Below, in pieces: positions 48,201 to 62,040 of a stretch of 64,000 nucleotides of DNA. Every line of letters begins with the position of its first letter. Position 1 is the stretch's first letter. The notes below the pieces were generated by a model, which saw only the letters and a program-made list of their open reading frames with translations, was not told where the DNA came from and did not search any database. Location of the stretch: NCBI GenBank assembly GCA_009792885.1, contig WMCF01000029.1, positions 7,765,992 to 7,829,991 of the forward strand. The letters run 5' to 3'. The stretch is from Eremophila alpestris peregrina (lineage: Eukaryota; Chordata; Aves; Passeriformes; Alaudidae). The position numbers were made by a program, and so were the translations under genes.

Positions 48201-51200
48201 CCCTGTAATATGGAGCCACATGTCTGATTTCATAAATGCACATTTACCACACACTGAGGACCCAGACCAAAATACCTGAACTATGTGAACTGCTCCTCAA
48301 TTTCCTGGTTCCCAAATCAGCACTTTAGCCACAAACACCTTCTTTCTATCAGGTCAGTAAATAACATCTGAAAATGCAGACTAGACTTGACCCTAAGGGA
48401 GGCAGAGCATACTTGTTGAGCAACACCTGGCTTTCAATCTCTTGGGTAAAACAGAATAAAATTTGCATCTTTCTTCTTACTAAAAGTCTCATTTATTTCT
48501 GAGGCTCACTTAAAGTCTTTTAAAAGGGAAGAATTTTATAGCAGTGCCTCTTTCCTCAGGGAAAAGAAAAAGTCCTAGGTAAAACACATTCAAAAAGCCT
48601 CCTGACCTCATGGAAATAGGCAGACAGTTCTGGGGAAGTCTCATTAGCTATTACTCTGTTCTTCCTAAAATATCAACTGAGAGATAGGATACTGGGCCTG
48701 ATGACTTTTTCCTCTAAGCCAGCACAGCATTTCTCCTAACTCAAATTCTGCCAGAGCATAGCTCTAAGATAGTTCCTACCCTTCCAGGTAATTTGATGCA
48801 TGTAGAGACAGGTATTAATTCTAACTTCCTGTTTTTATTCACAGAAATTCAGGAATTATAACTAGGACTATTTTAAATAATCATTTATATGAATTTGAAT
48901 TAATGTGTACCAGTTTTCTAAACATTTAGGTCAAAAATCACCATTTTAATCAACGCTACAGACAGTCTATTCTCTTATCTGCACAGATAGGCAATTTAGA
49001 CTAAAAAGAATTTTGCCCACAGAGGATAGTTAATTAACACTCAAAATATTTCTTAAAATTAAAAAAAGGCAAATACAAAAACTTTTACTGCTGTCATTGA
49101 GGCATACAAGACAAACTCACTGCACAACATCACCTCATCTGTCAGGAGGTCAAATTATTGGGATGAAAATTAGTAATCAAAGACAAAACTCTTAACCTAA
49201 GGCACTTCTGGGCAAAGAAGTGTTCCACAAAATTCTGATATCTCTAAAGACATTTGTAATAGGTGTTTACAGAGCCAATCTGCTGAAAGCAATCTTTCTG
49301 AAATGCAATTTATTTTTTTAAAAACGGGTTAGAGTAGTGTGCTCTCAACATTAGGACCTTAGGAAAAACACTGAAAGCAGTATTGCACTCCAATTGCAGG
49401 GTACTGTGGAATGTGGTCACCAAATATTAAGGCCCCACAGAAGTTAACATGAGCTACAGCAACTCTTTGTTATTGCTCAGTAAGGCACAACACAGGAGAG
49501 ATCTTAATACTGATGTGGGATCTCATGTCCTTTTTCACAAGAGGTATTTCATGAACATGCCTTCTCTCCAAGAAACATTTACCAAGGACAAATTAAATGC
49601 TTCTCAGGGAGAAGTCCTGCATCTACTACCATAGTTACAGCTAAACCATCTTTTCCATTTTAAATAGGATTGACTACATAACCAGAAAAATAAACAGATT
49701 TAATTTTTTTCAAAGAAACCAACTTCCTTTTCAAGAGTTTCCCAGAAGGACCATTTGCCAGCTTACAGAGACCTAATTTCATGTCTGCAGTAATTTCACT
49801 GGTATGTAGGAGTGATTAGGAACCTCTGAAGAAAGTTTCTGAAGAAAACCTAGAGACTGTTAGATTGCCACACAATGACCATACAGTTGTCTTCCACCTG
49901 AAAACAATTATCTCTGTGTATGAAAACTGCTGTCTAAAAGACAAAGGCTTATTTCATTTCATTTATTGTACTAAATCTGTTGTGGATGTCTGAGTATTTC
50001 AGTCTCCAGGTACTGCACCAAGAGCTTTCCAAAAGCTCTGCAATTCCATTCCACCAGTAGATGATACCCAAATCTAATCAAACTCAGTGCAAATCTTTTC
50101 TCATATTCACAACTTCTACTCAGAATTAGTGACAGAAAAAGGGAGTATTTTGATTTCACATTGGAAAGATTAAAAAAGTGAGTGTCACATATATATTGGT
50201 TTTTGGAGGTTTTTTTTTACTAGCATATTTGAATCTTCTTCCATCCTTCATTCCATTCCTCTCAATGTCAAATTCATTATCATACCATGTAAGTGGGTCC
50301 TACTGCAGAATAATTGAACTCTGATTTGTGTTAAATTGTGGTTGCATTATGAATATTGTATCACACTTTTTTTGAGTAAGAGTACCTGCTGATAATCTAA
50401 GTTATAGACTACATGCTTTTCACTTTCAGATTTTAGATTTTCACCTCTTATTCTATCGTGTTTTCCTTTTCTCTACTTCTGTTTTTATTATTTCCACAGT
50501 TGTTTAAAGTTATGTCTTTGTCTCCAAATGTAATTCCCCAAAGTAAGGACCATCTTTTTTTTTCCCTTTTCACATGATTAAGCTATTCAAAACAGGCCTC
50601 AAGGCAGTGATTTAACATTTGGTAACACAAAGATAATGAGATTTTCTAGCTCCAAGTAAATCATAGCTGTTGCATATCTTGACAATTTTTGTGCCTGGAT
50701 ACTTAGGGATCAAAACCATTAATCTAGAATGCATCAATAAATTTATAGAATGTTGTACCAATGGATAAAACTTCTTCCTGACTCACTTAAAATTGTGTTG
50801 ACTAATTCATGTATGTTTAGCAGTAAAGCAGCCAGTATGTTCAGGGTATGCTGTCTGCTGCTCAGAGATAGGGATGTCTGAAAAAAATGTTACAATTCAC
50901 CTTTCACCAAAGAGCTGTCTTCATTTTTATCATGTTACTTAGAAGGATTTCAGTTAAATAAAACTTCCCCAAATCTGTGGCTATTACAACTGCCCTGTAA
51001 GAATATTGTAACCAAAAAGGATTGACAAAAATTATTTCTCCAGTTTGTTTGGTTTATCTTTGCAGCCTTGGGTCCATTCAGTTTCATTATTTCCAAAGCA
51101 TATGCAATTTCTGCTTGGCATTTCCTAGAGTTGCTAAGAGGAGAGATCACTGGAGGTGGTGGGGAGGCAGCTACGTGTTCAAAACTATAAACCTGACAGA

Positions 51201-54200
51201 GGAAAGTAAAAATGAACTTGGTAGCTTTCAGGTTATTTTAATTTTTTTTTTAATTAACTAACAAGCTTTTTCCTTTCATTGTTTTTTAAAATATTTTTCC
51301 ATTTTCAAAATTTTCTACATCAGTAGAAACCTTGTTCAGAATGTCAGTCCTGCTCAGTCAAACACTACCCCAGACACCTGCTGAGGAAAGATTAAAATTT
51401 CACTAGCTAAACACAATACATGGAAATACTCTCAGAGCAAGTACTGCTGGATGAAATTCACATATGCATCTAAAAATGTGGACTAAAAAGAAAACAGAAA
51501 TACATATAAAATTGGAAATATTTAGTTATGATTCAACCAAATTTCCAGTTAAAATTTTTTGCCACAGAAGCAAATGCTCATGTTTTTGGATGTATAAGAT
51601 ATCCATAAGCACAGACTACTACTGTGACCCTCCTTGAATTATCACTGAAAGGGCTGCTGAAAAGAAAATTGCACTTGTAATTTAATGTTGTTTCTCAATT
51701 TGCATGATGTAAATCCTGCTTGCCCCATTTCCCAGTTGTGGTCTCAGCAGGCTGGAGACCCCAGGGTGAGTTTTTGGGAGTGGCTCAAGCAGAAGGGCTG
51801 TGCTGTGGCAGCAGCACAGGGCACAGGGTGTGTGGTACCTCCTTGCTTGGGTGACCTGCAGTACAGCCCGAGGATTGTCAGGAGCTAATAATGTTAATTT
51901 TAAATGGGCAATCTGCATTTAGTTTTTATCTCCTCTAATTCATCCATATCCATAGCGCAGATGTTTTATTTTTTTAAGATCATGCATAAGATCTTTAAAA
52001 GCTTTCGTAGTATTTGCAATTAGTAAGAGGCTTAATTGAGCCTTAATTCTGTAATGCTAACCAAGAGACAACACTGACAAGCAAGGAGGAGGCACTTGAC
52101 TAACCCATATGTGTACTAACATTCTTCCTGGCCAGTTTTAACCCCCTGTAGCCATGATCCTTGGTCTTGCACATGGCTAGCAGCTAAATTATTCCTGAGA
52201 GTAGCAGTTTTTTCATTTTTAAAATTTTAATTATTTGCAAGGGCTTCTTGAAAATAACATGTGCAAGAAGAATTGGAGATGTATGTTCCCACTGTAGGAG
52301 ATGGGAGAAGGGACTCATTCTCATCTAGCCCATGAAGTTGCACCTGTGAGACTGGTTAATACTTTGTATAGAAATGCATGCTGACAATCAAGAACCTGTT
52401 AAAAGAGATCCTTTGTAGTAAAAAAAACCCTTGAAGTTGGATTTTTTATTCTGTTTAATGCAGTAATCCATAAATGTTGTATAGTCCTACTGAGAAAATA
52501 TTCTTTGGAGGAGAAAAGGCAAAAATATTCTCTGCATTTGTAGGCTGGCACGGTATCACTTTAATGTTGCAATCACAAATGGAGCTAAGCACACACTGAA
52601 TGCCTTCTATTTCTATTGCTCCACATCAAAGGAATTTTTTCCTGCTGCCACAGCAAAGCTGACAACATGCTACAGTAATCAATGCTGCCTGTGTCTCACA
52701 AACCCAAGCAATGCAGGCTTTGAATGCCTGCAGATATGCTGTCAGTAACAAGCTGTCCCCAATAACCTGAGCAACAGCAAACAGCATCTCCACATCACCT
52801 GCTGCCTGCAAACCTCTGCCATGTCTTTAGAAGGCACGACAGAATGTACTATCATTGACGTCAGACAAGCATCATAAAAACATACCAAGGAAAACCTGTC
52901 CTTATTGGTTGTTACAAGATAATGAAAGCACAAAAGGCCTCCTTCTCAGGGTAACATTTTTATCTTTGCTAACAATCTGCATCACACAACTTCAACCTTG
53001 TGAGCTGAGGCAGGTGATCAGGTTTTGTGTGAAGAACCCTCCGTTTAGTACCAGCTGCCTGCCAGGGTGACCTGCTAACACAGAACACCAGCACTGCTTT
53101 ATTTCTGCTGCCTGCTGTAATTAAAGGAGTCTGTACAGGAAAGGATACTGCACAGGGACTCCAAGAGTATTAAGGAGCTCCAGATCACTGAGGTAAATGA
53201 AAAGCTGGAAATTAAAGGTGCTCCAAGTATTGCCTTGTATTAGAAGGGATTTTGCTTCATAATTGTACTGGATATCCTTAAATATGTATTTTCCCCAAGC
53301 TTTTATATGACAGGTCTCACACAGGTTCCTAATTGCCAGTGTAAATTGCAAGATACTTTAGAAAAGTGAATACAATTCCTTTTATCAGCATTCCTATAAT
53401 TTTGTATCAATGGCTCAAGGATATATTTCCACATGCAATCACATAAATGAACAGTCTCTATTTTAAAACTTCTATCTGCACACAAAATTTACCTTTAAAT
53501 TTCTTATTCAACTTTTCATCTACCAATATTTTTTCCCCATTTTAAAATAAGCAATGGATAGAATTTAACGTAATTAGTACCTAGTGAATGTAAGGAAAAA
53601 ATGAAACCTTTTCTTTTGAAACCAGGATATTTTAAATGGTGCTGTAAGTAAATGCCTTCAATTGGCACTGGATTCCTTTGCCATCACACTTTTTACTGTC
53701 AGATGTCCTCACATACATAGGAGCCCTTTTGGACAGCTTTCTGTATGTCCAGAGAGACAAAGTCCCCACACACATATATCCATGCATAAGCATAAATGAA
53801 AGTGAAAAATGAATGCATGCATTATCCTTTCTTTTTAGATAGTGAGCCTATGTCCATTGATGTTCATTGTTGGCAGCTACAGGACATGAAGTTTCAACTT
53901 CTGAATAGTTCAGGATTCAACAAAAAGGTAAAAAAATTACATTCAACCAGCTCAAAGACCACAATTTAAAAAAAACTGAGTCTGCAAAATGAAATTCTAG
54001 AATGAAAGTCCTTCTAAACTTCAGCATGTTAGGATGTCATGTCATATTGTAGCAGAACTAAATTCTAGCCATTTGCCGAGACAAATAGGTTGCATTTATT
54101 TTAAATCAGAATTATTTCTAAGGACATTTCCTGACATTCTCTGTCAAGCTGATGCTTCTACAGGATATTGGGGCATTTTATTTATATGCCTGTGTGGATA

Positions 54201-57200
54201 AAGGAAGAATTCTTCCCCAGGTTAGAATAACAAAAGATTTCTGCTCCCTTTCTGATTCCATAAAAAAGAATCTACTTTCTGGCATCTCCTGCCTCCTTTC
54301 ATTTAGAAAATTCTCTAGAATGCTGGCAATCCCTTTGATTCCCCCTGTCTCTAGGCAGCACTTCATAATCTACATATCTTGATTAGTTTGTCCTATAAAT
54401 TTTACACTGTTACAAAAAATTAGCTAGTGGCTGCTAGTACAGGGGTCAATCTCTACACAGTTGTATTTAAAAAGTCTGTGTCCAGTTGACTTGTTGCAAA
54501 AGAACCAAGTGAAAATGGTGATCCCTTCCACCCTTTACAGGAACATAAACTGTATTCCAGCAGAAAATTCAGATCCTTCTTGGTAAGACTCCAGTGCTCT
54601 GCTGAATTTGTTTCTTGTTGTTCAGCCTCAGCAAGCCATATAATATCAATTACATTTTTTCCACTCCATTTTACTATTTTCTGTACTGTATTGCTAAAGA
54701 TATCCTGCACTTTGCAGACTACTTGGATGATAGCTGTGCTCCTTGGATACAAGTCTAACACTCTGATGATTCCCCTCTTTCACACTAAGATTCTTCTGCA
54801 TCACACAACTACCACTTACCACTTCCAAGGCCAAGCAAATATTAAGGGCTAAATTGCTAAACCAAAATAAGACGTGGTGTATGAAGACTAAAAGAGAGTA
54901 TTTATCTACTCTATTTTCCTTAAGTGCAGGATAAAGGATGGTACAGACTGCACCACGAAATGTCAGGTGGTACCACAGCAGTTAAAGCTAACACTCATCT
55001 CGTGTGTTGGACACAGCTCCAGCTGGCACAGCCTTGCAGCTGACCAAGGAAGGAACAGAGATGTCTCATGCAGGGAGAAGAATTCAGGGTTTTTGTTGTA
55101 CTGTACACTCAAGACATCCTTTGCTTCTGCCAGATAAACACTAATAGTCACTTGTAGCATTTTTTGTTGTTTGAAGTGATCTTTGACTTGATTGTGTGAG
55201 CGTTATAAATGACTCAATTTTTCTTTCTTTAAAATAGCTGTTCCCTTTTACCTTCTCCAGTGAGGTAACAACAGTTGCAGCAGGCATTGTACACATATAC
55301 AGCATGCACAGCATCTGGACAGACAAGGGGTATGAAATGCAAGAAAGCAGAGAAAAACATAGTTGTCCATAGTCTTGATTTTTAGTAAGTCATTACCAAA
55401 ACAAAAGGCTTTAATTCTCCCAATTATTCTTTAAAAGTATGTTTTACACTAAGTAGTCTCCCACTGAAACAGTTATTGAAAAATACTTTTTACCGAGAAA
55501 TTCAATTTCAGATGTGAGCAGCTTGCTCTGAATTGCGTAGGCAGCACGAGAACACTGCAGAAGTGTTAGTGTAGAAGTAACATATAAGTGCATGAATAAC
55601 ATCTTACTGATTTAACTGTGAAATATGTTCTTTTGGCATTCATAATTAGGGGCAGAACAGATGGTGAAAGCTTAATATGTCCATTAAAATAAATTATGTT
55701 GCCAGTGTTTCCTTAGTCTATAAAACTTTGATTGGGTTGGCTATTTCAGATTGGTATTTTTTGTTCTCCTTGGAATGGTTCCTGTGCATATGCTGGAGAG
55801 TATTTTGTATTGTAACTGCAGCAGAAAGGGGGGGGAAAAAAAAGAAATTTTATGGGGAATTCTGTCTAAGACTAACAATAGTTTTAAATGTGAGAACTCT
55901 GATTTAATTTTCTCCTCCCTCCCTTACAATCCTGTTCTTCACTAAAAGAAGGCCTAGTTGTGTTCTCCTTACTCTCTCACTTTCAGCATGTCAAAGGCTT
56001 GGAAACAATGCATGTTCCTTTGTTTTCCTTCTTTAAATGTTCAGTTAAACCCAAGGTCTGTTTTATGTATTGCTGAGTTGCATCTCTGAAGAACAGCTTG
56101 TGTATTGTCTAGGCCATTATTTGCAAGATCTGAAATATATTTACTTATTCCTGAAGAAACAAAAAAGGGGTTCTATAAAATAAGCACATGCTGTATTATT
56201 TAGAGTATTTTTAGATTACATTCTGAAATAAAATGAGAGCAATATCAGGTTATGAGGTTGCAACTAACTCCTTTCTGTATTTAGAAATAAGAGTTTGGGG
56301 CACTGTTAGGATAAGCAATAAAATGTTTTCCAAGTAAGAAACCAGTAGGGAGTGAAAATGGTTTTGAAACCTGAGCCAGTTGTGCCTGGCAGCTGGAAAG
56401 CCACTAAACTGCCATGCTCAGGGCTCCCTTGAGCAGTGGGATCCAGGGACAGCAAAGTTGCAGTGCCTCCTGTTCTGCTGCCCCTGCACCAACCAGGGGA
56501 AGGAGAGGTGGCTTGAGGAAAGAGACATTGCTACTACATATGATTTATGCTTGATTTTCAATAGAATAGGGGAGAAATGTGGACAGTCACAGATTAGGAC
56601 AAACTTCTAAAAGAGTGAAAGTGTGACAGTCACAAATCAGCATAGCTTCCTTCACCACAGGATCATGAACACCATTCTTCAGGCTGACCCCCATATCTTT
56701 GAAAAAAAAAACTGTAATTTTATTTTTGGTGTGTTTCTGTTATGTGGAATATAAACAGCAGGCATGTCTGAGATTTAGGGAAGATGGGGCTCACTTTAAA
56801 TGCATTTATGATATTAGATATTAGTGTCAACTGCCATTTCTGCCATTAAAAACCTTCCTCCAGTCTTTGCCATCTGTACCTTCTCCTCACTGCCTGGAGA
56901 CCTGCTGCTCCTCTTATCTCTTTGCACGCCTGTGTTGTGCCTGATAAAAGATTCTGTTTTGTGAAGTGCAGATTAGTTCACTGCTTGCATTAATAGAAGC
57001 CATCACTGCTAACTACGTTCTAAAATAACCTTTCCCAGAAAAATCAACTAGGGAAAATAATTCTATAGACACCATATGAATATTATACTTTAAGATAGAT
57101 TATAAAAATAGATTAAACCTCACTATAGTACATATTCAAAACTGAAATAGCATCACTAGATATATAATAAAAAGAGTAAATAAACCATTATTTTTAAAAG

Positions 57201-60200
57201 AGAGAAAAAAAAAGGTTGCATTTGGAAAGACTGTGCCATCAAAAGCATTGGAATAAAATCCTCAAAAGCACCCATTTGATTGTTATGAGCAACAACTCTT
57301 TTTTGTACTAGAATCTCCATAGAATTTCCCTCATAGTTCCATCACAACAGAATGAACTCTAAAGAGATTTCTCTGTTAGTGGGCAAAAAAATCAACTAAT
57401 TAGAAACTGTAACATCTTTCAAAACTCTTTATCAAACCTTGTAGTTAAGCCTAATTAAAAGTTTATTTCAAAGCAAATTATTCAATAAGGCAACAACAGG
57501 TAGACAGTGTGACTTTTACTAGGAGGTTGGAATTTCAAAATTTAATCTACTGTTGACTCTGGGAGATGAAGTGACAGTAATGGGGAAATGGGAAAATGAG
57601 AACACATTATCTAAAAGAGTAGTAAGAGGGGACATTGTCCATTAGCACTGCACATGATGAGAGTCTGTGCATCTTCTGGTGCTCCTTTAAAGAGTAAGAA
57701 CATTTTAGTAATTAAGGGCTCTGTCTTAGGCACCAAATTGAAAGGGACTCAGTTTTCATCTCTACCTTAGACTTCTTTTACACTCTTGAGTATTGTGCCC
57801 ATTAATACTCTTCAGATATACAGAGGTAGGACTTTTCAAAAAAAGAGCAAGCAATTTTATACAAATGTATGTGAAATAGCACAGAAAGATGAATCTTGAT
57901 AAAGTTTTTACTATGTCTTTGATAGGCCCATTAATTTTTATACTACTGCTAACTGGAAAACTGCAGCAGAGAAACCAAGGCAGAAGTACCACAAACTGAA
58001 CTCTTTTCACAGAGGTGGGAGGAAAAATGAGCAGTGGGAAGCCAGAACTACATTTGTATTATGCATTATCCCACAGTTATAAACAACTTCAGTTCAGGTT
58101 GTTCAGTAGGATCACTCCGAGGCAAAGACACTTATTCCAAGTGTTACTTCAGTAAAAATTTCTGCACAATGAAATCTGAATGAATCTCATAGCTGCAGAT
58201 CAGAGTATTCATGCTGCTTTAGCTTTGGTTCTAGGCTGCAGTATTACATGCAAACAAATTGTTGTCAGTATTACAAGGTTTCACTGCAGAGACAGAGTAA
58301 TTCACATCAGTTTGGTATCCCCAAGCAGCCACTGCAGCTGGGAAACCATTACTTAATTAGACAAAAACATGAGTTCACAAAGCGAGCTAATTAGTGTCGA
58401 CAAATGTTAATCTCAGCATACTTAATAAAGAAGCATTTTTTAAGAAGAATACCCCTCCCCTTCTCCATCAACCTATTACCAAAAGAGTATGTCTAACTGC
58501 TTGCATTCTATGGTCATTATGTTTCAGATAAAGGCAACAGGATATGTGCTTTGGGAAGAGGCACTGCAGGCAGGCAGAAAATGAGACAAGAAAATGTTCT
58601 CAGATCTCTCTTTGTTTGTCTGCCTAAGCAAGACCTGAACCATTCAGAAGAATTATTGATATGTATGATATGGTTTCAACAAAAGTGAAATGTTAGTAGG
58701 AAGTCCTTTAAGGTGAAATACTTATTTCTCTCTTTAAAAAGACCAAACCAAAACAACCAAACAACCAAAAAAATCCACAGCAATTTTATGGTGAATACAA
58801 CCAATAAATGAAAACTAAGCAGGCATTTTGAATTAAGTTCAGTTTTTTAGTCCTGTGTCTCAAAAATTAGTCAGTAGAGTGCTTAAGCCTCTATTGCTTT
58901 GTCTGGGGCAGTGAAATCCACTCCAGAAAACACAACACCTTCTGAATTGCAGGCCTCTAAGAATCCACAGTATGTGAAAAGTGGTAAATTGATGAATTTC
59001 AGAAATGTGCTCTGTCACTTGCATGTCCTGTGCATCAGCTTTGGCCCATTGCCTCATCCTAAAGAAAATGGCTGTATTGGGATAAGCTAGTATAAGCAGG
59101 AGACAGGATGCAAGATGATATCAGCATCCTGCTTCTTTCACAGGGTTTGTAGAATTAGTAGCTGCTGACTTTTCATGGCTCTCTCATCTATGTGTTTGCC
59201 TCAGGGCACCTCTCTTACTGTAGGCTTAGCAAATCCCTACCTGTAAGATTTTAAAGGCTTTAGTATTATTTTAAAGTCAATCTTCAACAACATTTTCTCA
59301 TTCTTCAACTTTGTTTTCACACCTCAGCTGAAATTTGTCCAAACAGCTGAGCACAAAATGTACCCAAGAACAGGAAAACCCCAAGTACACAGTAATTTCC
59401 TTCAAATGTCTCCGAAGCTTTACAGGAGCTTCACAATCACAGAAAACTAGAAACTAGGAATACATAATTTGAAATTACAATAGACATAGGAAGGAACCTT
59501 ATGTAATTTATATTACACTGGTTTTCTACAACATAGCTCCATTTTAATGTATTGAATCATGCCTGGAGTTTTTCTAAGATGATTCTCCATAGTATTATTT
59601 CACAAATGAAAGAAATGTGTGTTCATCCATTGGTTCTGAGGCCTTAAGTCCTCCCAGGAGCATCACAAAAGGAACATAATGTTCCAAGAACTGGATCACT
59701 GGTTGAGCTGATGGATGTGAAAACTCTTGTAGCTAGATAGTAAGCTATTGGCTGCAGTTCTAAGAGTGAATAAATTATTTTAAGCTTGGTAGTAATTCAT
59801 GCTCGCAAAATGAGTAAGGGTACCATCTGTTCAAGTACAGACAATACAAAATTATTTTAATTTGATATTAAATTGTTCACTTTTGACATAGCTGTGTCAC
59901 TGGTGAATAGTCCTTATGGAAGTCCTATAGAAGCAGAATAATGAATAATGGCAAGAAATCACTTAGGCCTATAAGCAAGGTAGATGGAAATGTAATAAAT
60001 AAATTTGGAGTAATATATAGGGGAAAATTTGAACTCTTTAAGGGGGAAAAATGAAAAAGGAGGAAAGAAAGTAGTAAAGCTACTTGGGAGTTTGGAATAG
60101 TTTCAGGTTATCTCACCAGCTCTCCAGTGGTGTTAGAATAAGCAGGGTATCCTGCACCAGGAAACACAGGTACTCTCTGTGTACTTCATTTCCATGATTC

Positions 60201-61144
60201 TAATAAATGCCTTAACTAACTCCTGAAGTTCTCATTCATCTCCCTAGAGACCTTACAGTCAAAGCTCCAAAGTAATTTAAATAGTTTAAGGCAATGGATG
60301 TGATGTGCATACAGAAGCTAAAAATTTGAGTAGAATCTGGTTTTAATATATTTTTTTTTCATAGCCTGTCTATGGTATTATCTGAAAGTAATTAATTTGT
60401 GCTGATTCTAGAGAAAGTGGGATCATTTCCTATACTCCATAAATATTTTTACTCATTCCTATTGGAGAAAGATAGACATTTAGTTTTAATGACATTATTG
60501 CATTGGACAGAAGAAATTGTTGGTATAACTGAAATTGAGAATGATGTGAGGTAGATTTGAGAAGCTGTATCACACTTCTTCCTCTTCCCTCTCACGAGAA
60601 GAACAGGGAATCTCTGCATTCCTCCTCCCTGTGCTGGTAGTTTGCCAAGTCAGAGGAAATTAGTTGAGTCTACTATGGATTACTATTCATATTGCACAGG
60701 ACAAGAATAGCTGCAGTGGATAGTCAAACACAGAACAGTCAGCTTTTCCATGGCCAAGCAAGTGCCTGCTTCAGCTCCCAAGTGAAAGCCAGCAGCCTCT
60801 CCTGCAAAGGAGAACATGAAGACACTGATACCAGGTCAATAACAATGAGCACAAGTATTCACTTTAATTGCCTTTTTCTTTTGGGGGGGCAGGCGTTGGG
60901 TAGGTAGAAGAGGAAAATAAAATTTCCTTCATTTATATGTAGGATATAGATAAATCTTTTCAAGAGTTTCCTAACACCTTCTCCTACCTCCAAGAGCCAG
61001 CATGGGAAGAGGCCTAACCTGCTAACTAGATGCAATAATAAATGGATGATCAAAGTCCTGTATCTCTAGTTAGTTGCTGGATAATAAATAAAATAGGAGA
61101 CATAGAACTTCTAAGGTTTTCACTTTAAAAACCAGATTTTTTGA

Positions 61145-61160
61145 ATTATTATTATTATTA
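61145..61160. repeat. (ATT)n microsatellite
   Basis: Five uninterrupted ATT units plus one base. Confidence 0.8.
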
Positions 61161-61940
61161 CAACTACTATTAATGGAAAATGATGCAGTGCTTTAATGAT
61201 GTGCTCACACCAGAGGTGTAAGAATATAATATTTGTAGTGGTGGCCTGAGTGGCTATAATAAAAGAGAAATTGCATTAACTAAGGTCAGAGAACATTACA
61301 GAAATTAGACACAACTTAATTAGAATTGTAAAAGAAGATTACTTCCTTGGATATGATACAGAAAACTATGTTGCATTTAAGAAGACATATGGAAAGGTAA
61401 AGGCTAATTGCAGGCCTGAAGGACTAGCAAAAAGGTGTTCTTTTGTACAGTGGCTGTGAAAGGAAGTATAAAGGTATAAAGAGGGTATAAAGACTTCTGG
61501 TTTAGAGGTGTATTGCTCAGATATTTCTGTTTTAGGAACACTGAGAGAACATCTAAAATCCTGAACAAAGGCAATGTCTGGAATAGAGGTGCAAGTATAA
61601 ATCATCCATCAACTAAATATGAGATTACTGAGACAAAGGGTATGGAAGGAAATAACATAGAACAGTGGACACTTGTACAGACTTCTAGAGGAAAAGAAAG
61701 ACTCCTTGGGAAGGCATCTTGAAAAAATTCAGGGCCATAGAAAACAATACAGCCCTGAGAGACTGACAGCAGAAAGCACAATTTCAAGAAGAAAATCATG
61801 CTGGCAGTGTCAAAGACCCTTGAGAACAGAGCAATGGTTTTGATCTTTGACCACCAGAATAAAAAGTCTCAAATCAAAAAGCAATTCTAAAGCAGTGTCA
61901 TCTGAAGACTGCATTTTGGTCTCATAGCTCAAAGAAGAGA

Positions 61941-62040
61941 AGACCTGGGTTGGAAGGGACCTTAAAGATCATCTTGTTCCAACCTCACTGCCATTGACAA
62001 GGACACCTTCCACTAGAACAGGCTGCTCAAAGCCCCATGA
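61941..62040 (-). mobile_element. CR1 LINE 3'-end fragment
   Basis: The best preserved CR1 piece here: plus strand ttggaagggaccttaaagat, then catcttgttccaacctcact and ccactagaacaggctgctca, the reverse complement of the avian CR1 3' end. The copy is on the minus strand and only about 100 bases long. Confidence 0.9.

Larger units (their letters stand above)
37569..61940. other. Non-coding region upstream of APBA2, no gene recognised
   Basis: About 24 kb of AT-rich sequence with only short chance ORFs. No CpG-rich promoter, RNA gene or transposon was recognised. It most likely belongs to long 5' introns of APBA2 or its upstream flank; the human gene has widely spaced non-coding first exons (family knowledge). 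Small structured elements inside it are listed separately. Confidence 0.6.
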